A DNA stretch of 14,240 nucleotides, from the NCBI GenBank assembly GCA_945837185.1, contig CAMAMZ010000045.1, forward strand, positions 1 to 14,240, in the 5' to 3' direction. Every line of letters begins with the position of its first letter. Position 1 is the first letter of the stretch. The notes under the pieces are model-generated. The model was not told the origin of the DNA and made no database searches. It worked only from the letters and a program-made list of their open reading frames with translations. Below are positions 13,643 through 14,240 of this stretch, in pieces. The stretch is from an uncultured Bacteroidales bacterium (GTDB taxonomy: Bacteria > Bacteroidota > Bacteroidia > Bacteroidales > Bacteroidaceae). Made by a program: the position numbers and the translations under genes.

Positions 13643-14240
13643 ATGAGCAGAATACTACTGACATGCTTTTTCGTGCTTGCCTATACGTTTCCTGCCATCG
13701 CGCAGGAAAATGACAGGCGTGGCATTAATCCTGAAGACAGAAACGTTGATATGACAAGGGCAACGCTGGCACCCAGAGTGAAGGTGGGTAAGGTGTTGCT
13801 TGACAAGGATTCTGTGCAGTATGTCGAACTGAACGACATCTATGTTCATCCCATACCTACTTTCAAGAATGCACGCCAACGTGCGCAATACAACCGGCTG
13901 GTGTATAACATCAAGAAGGTGCTGCCCATAGCCAAGGAGTGTAGAGCCATTATCATGGAAACCTACGACTATCTGGAAACTCTTCCCAACAAGGAGGCAC
14001 GCGACAAACATATCAAACTGGTAGAGCAAGGCATCAAGGAGGAATATACGCCACGCATGAAGAAGCTGACCTACCAGCAAGGGAAACTGCTTATCAAACT
14101 TATTTATCGTGAGTGCAATTCAACATCCTATAATCTTATCCAGGCTTTCTTCGGGCAGACACGTGCCAGTGTATACCAGGCCTTTGCCTGGGTGTTTGGC
14201 GCCAGTTTGCGAAAGGGCTATGAACCGGAAGGTATAGACA
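13643..14240 (+). CDS. DUF4294 family exported protein (3' end beyond the window)
   Basis: 199 codons are visible and the frame is open at the right edge. The N-terminus, MSRILLTCFFVLAYTFPAIA followed by QEN, is a signal peptide with likely cleavage around AIA-Q, so the protein is periplasmic or outer-membrane associated. The body matches the Bacteroidetes-specific DUF4294 family. It has a short strand region (VLLDKDSVQYVELNDIYVHP), then FKNARQRAQYNRLVYNIKKVLPIAKE, a charged helical segment, and the family core YTPRMKKLTYQQGKLLIKLI with YRECNSTSYNLI. The visible end is FAWVFGASLRKGYEPEG. The family's function is unknown to me. It is probably near its natural end, since family members finish soon after the GxxLKxxYxPxGxD segment. 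It is co-oriented with DUF1893 (24-nt gap), so an operon is likely. Confidence 0.85.
   Translation, partial: MSRILLTCFFVLAYTFPAIAQENDRRGINPEDRNVDMTRATLAPRVKVGKVLLDKDSVQYVELNDIYVHPIPTFKNARQRAQYNRLVYNIKKVLPIAKECRAIIMETYDYLETLPNKEARDKHIKLVEQGIKEEYTPRMKKLTYQQGKLLIKLIYRECNSTSYNLIQAFFGQTRASVYQAFAWVFGASLRKGYEPEGID

Noticed and set aside
1..14240. Search for CRISPR arrays, insertion sequences, integrases, toxin-antitoxin, restriction or other defence modules
   Set aside because: No regularly spaced repeats, transposase motifs, terminal repeats or defence-family proteins were seen. All sizeable genes are explained by core or Bacteroidetes-typical families.

Overview
The window looks like an ordinary housekeeping stretch of a Bacteroidales chromosome, most likely Prevotella or a close relative. 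The evidence is protein-level: Bacteroidetes-type families (GH106 rhamnosidase, DUF4294, the short Bacteroidetes RNase H). It is also promoter-level: seven copies of the Bacteroidetes -7 promoter word TAnnTTTG sit just upstream of the starts of seven transcription units. Base composition is moderate and even. I saw no tRNA, rRNA, CRISPR array, insertion sequence, phage gene or toxin-antitoxin module.

Layout, left to right. Bases 1-107 are the 3' end of a forward gene, probably a glycerophosphodiester phosphodiesterase. A perfect 18-bp inverted repeat at 163-204 serves it and the convergent, secreted GH106 alpha-L-rhamnosidase-like enzyme (232-3489, reverse). A 228-bp divergent region (3490-3717) with a promoter for each side leads to argS (3718-5535), followed after 2 nt by a short RNase H (5538-6002). 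The RNase H gene overlaps the tail of the opposing ribD (5947-6918, reverse). Divergent from ribD across only 29 bp, prmC (6948-7775), recX (7836-8333) and a ComF-family phosphoribosyltransferase (8305-9003) run forward; recX and comF overlap by 29 nt.

On the reverse strand lie an ACT-domain protein (UPF0237, 10414-10686) and its UPF0210/PFL-like partner (9033-10397), a conserved pair of unknown function. Upstream of them, on a separate reverse transcript, is lepA (10858-12639), closed by a hairpin at 10814-10856. Across a 78-bp divergent promoter region, an unrecognised lipoprotein (12718-13122) runs forward. It is followed by a DUF1893 protein (13274-13618) and a DUF4294 exported protein (13643 to the window end, incomplete).

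How the genes work together. Most are core functions: translation (argS, prmC, lepA), nucleic-acid maintenance (RNase H, recX, ComF) and riboflavin synthesis (ribD). The GH106 enzyme is an isolated glycan-degrading gene without SusC/SusD neighbours in view. I found no convincing new multi-gene system. The best candidate for unexplained biology is the UPF0237-UPF0210 sensor/enzyme-like pair. The most interesting regulatory features are an almost leaderless prmC transcript whose promoter lies inside ribD, and a strong perfect hairpin inside the 5' coding region of the RNase H gene.
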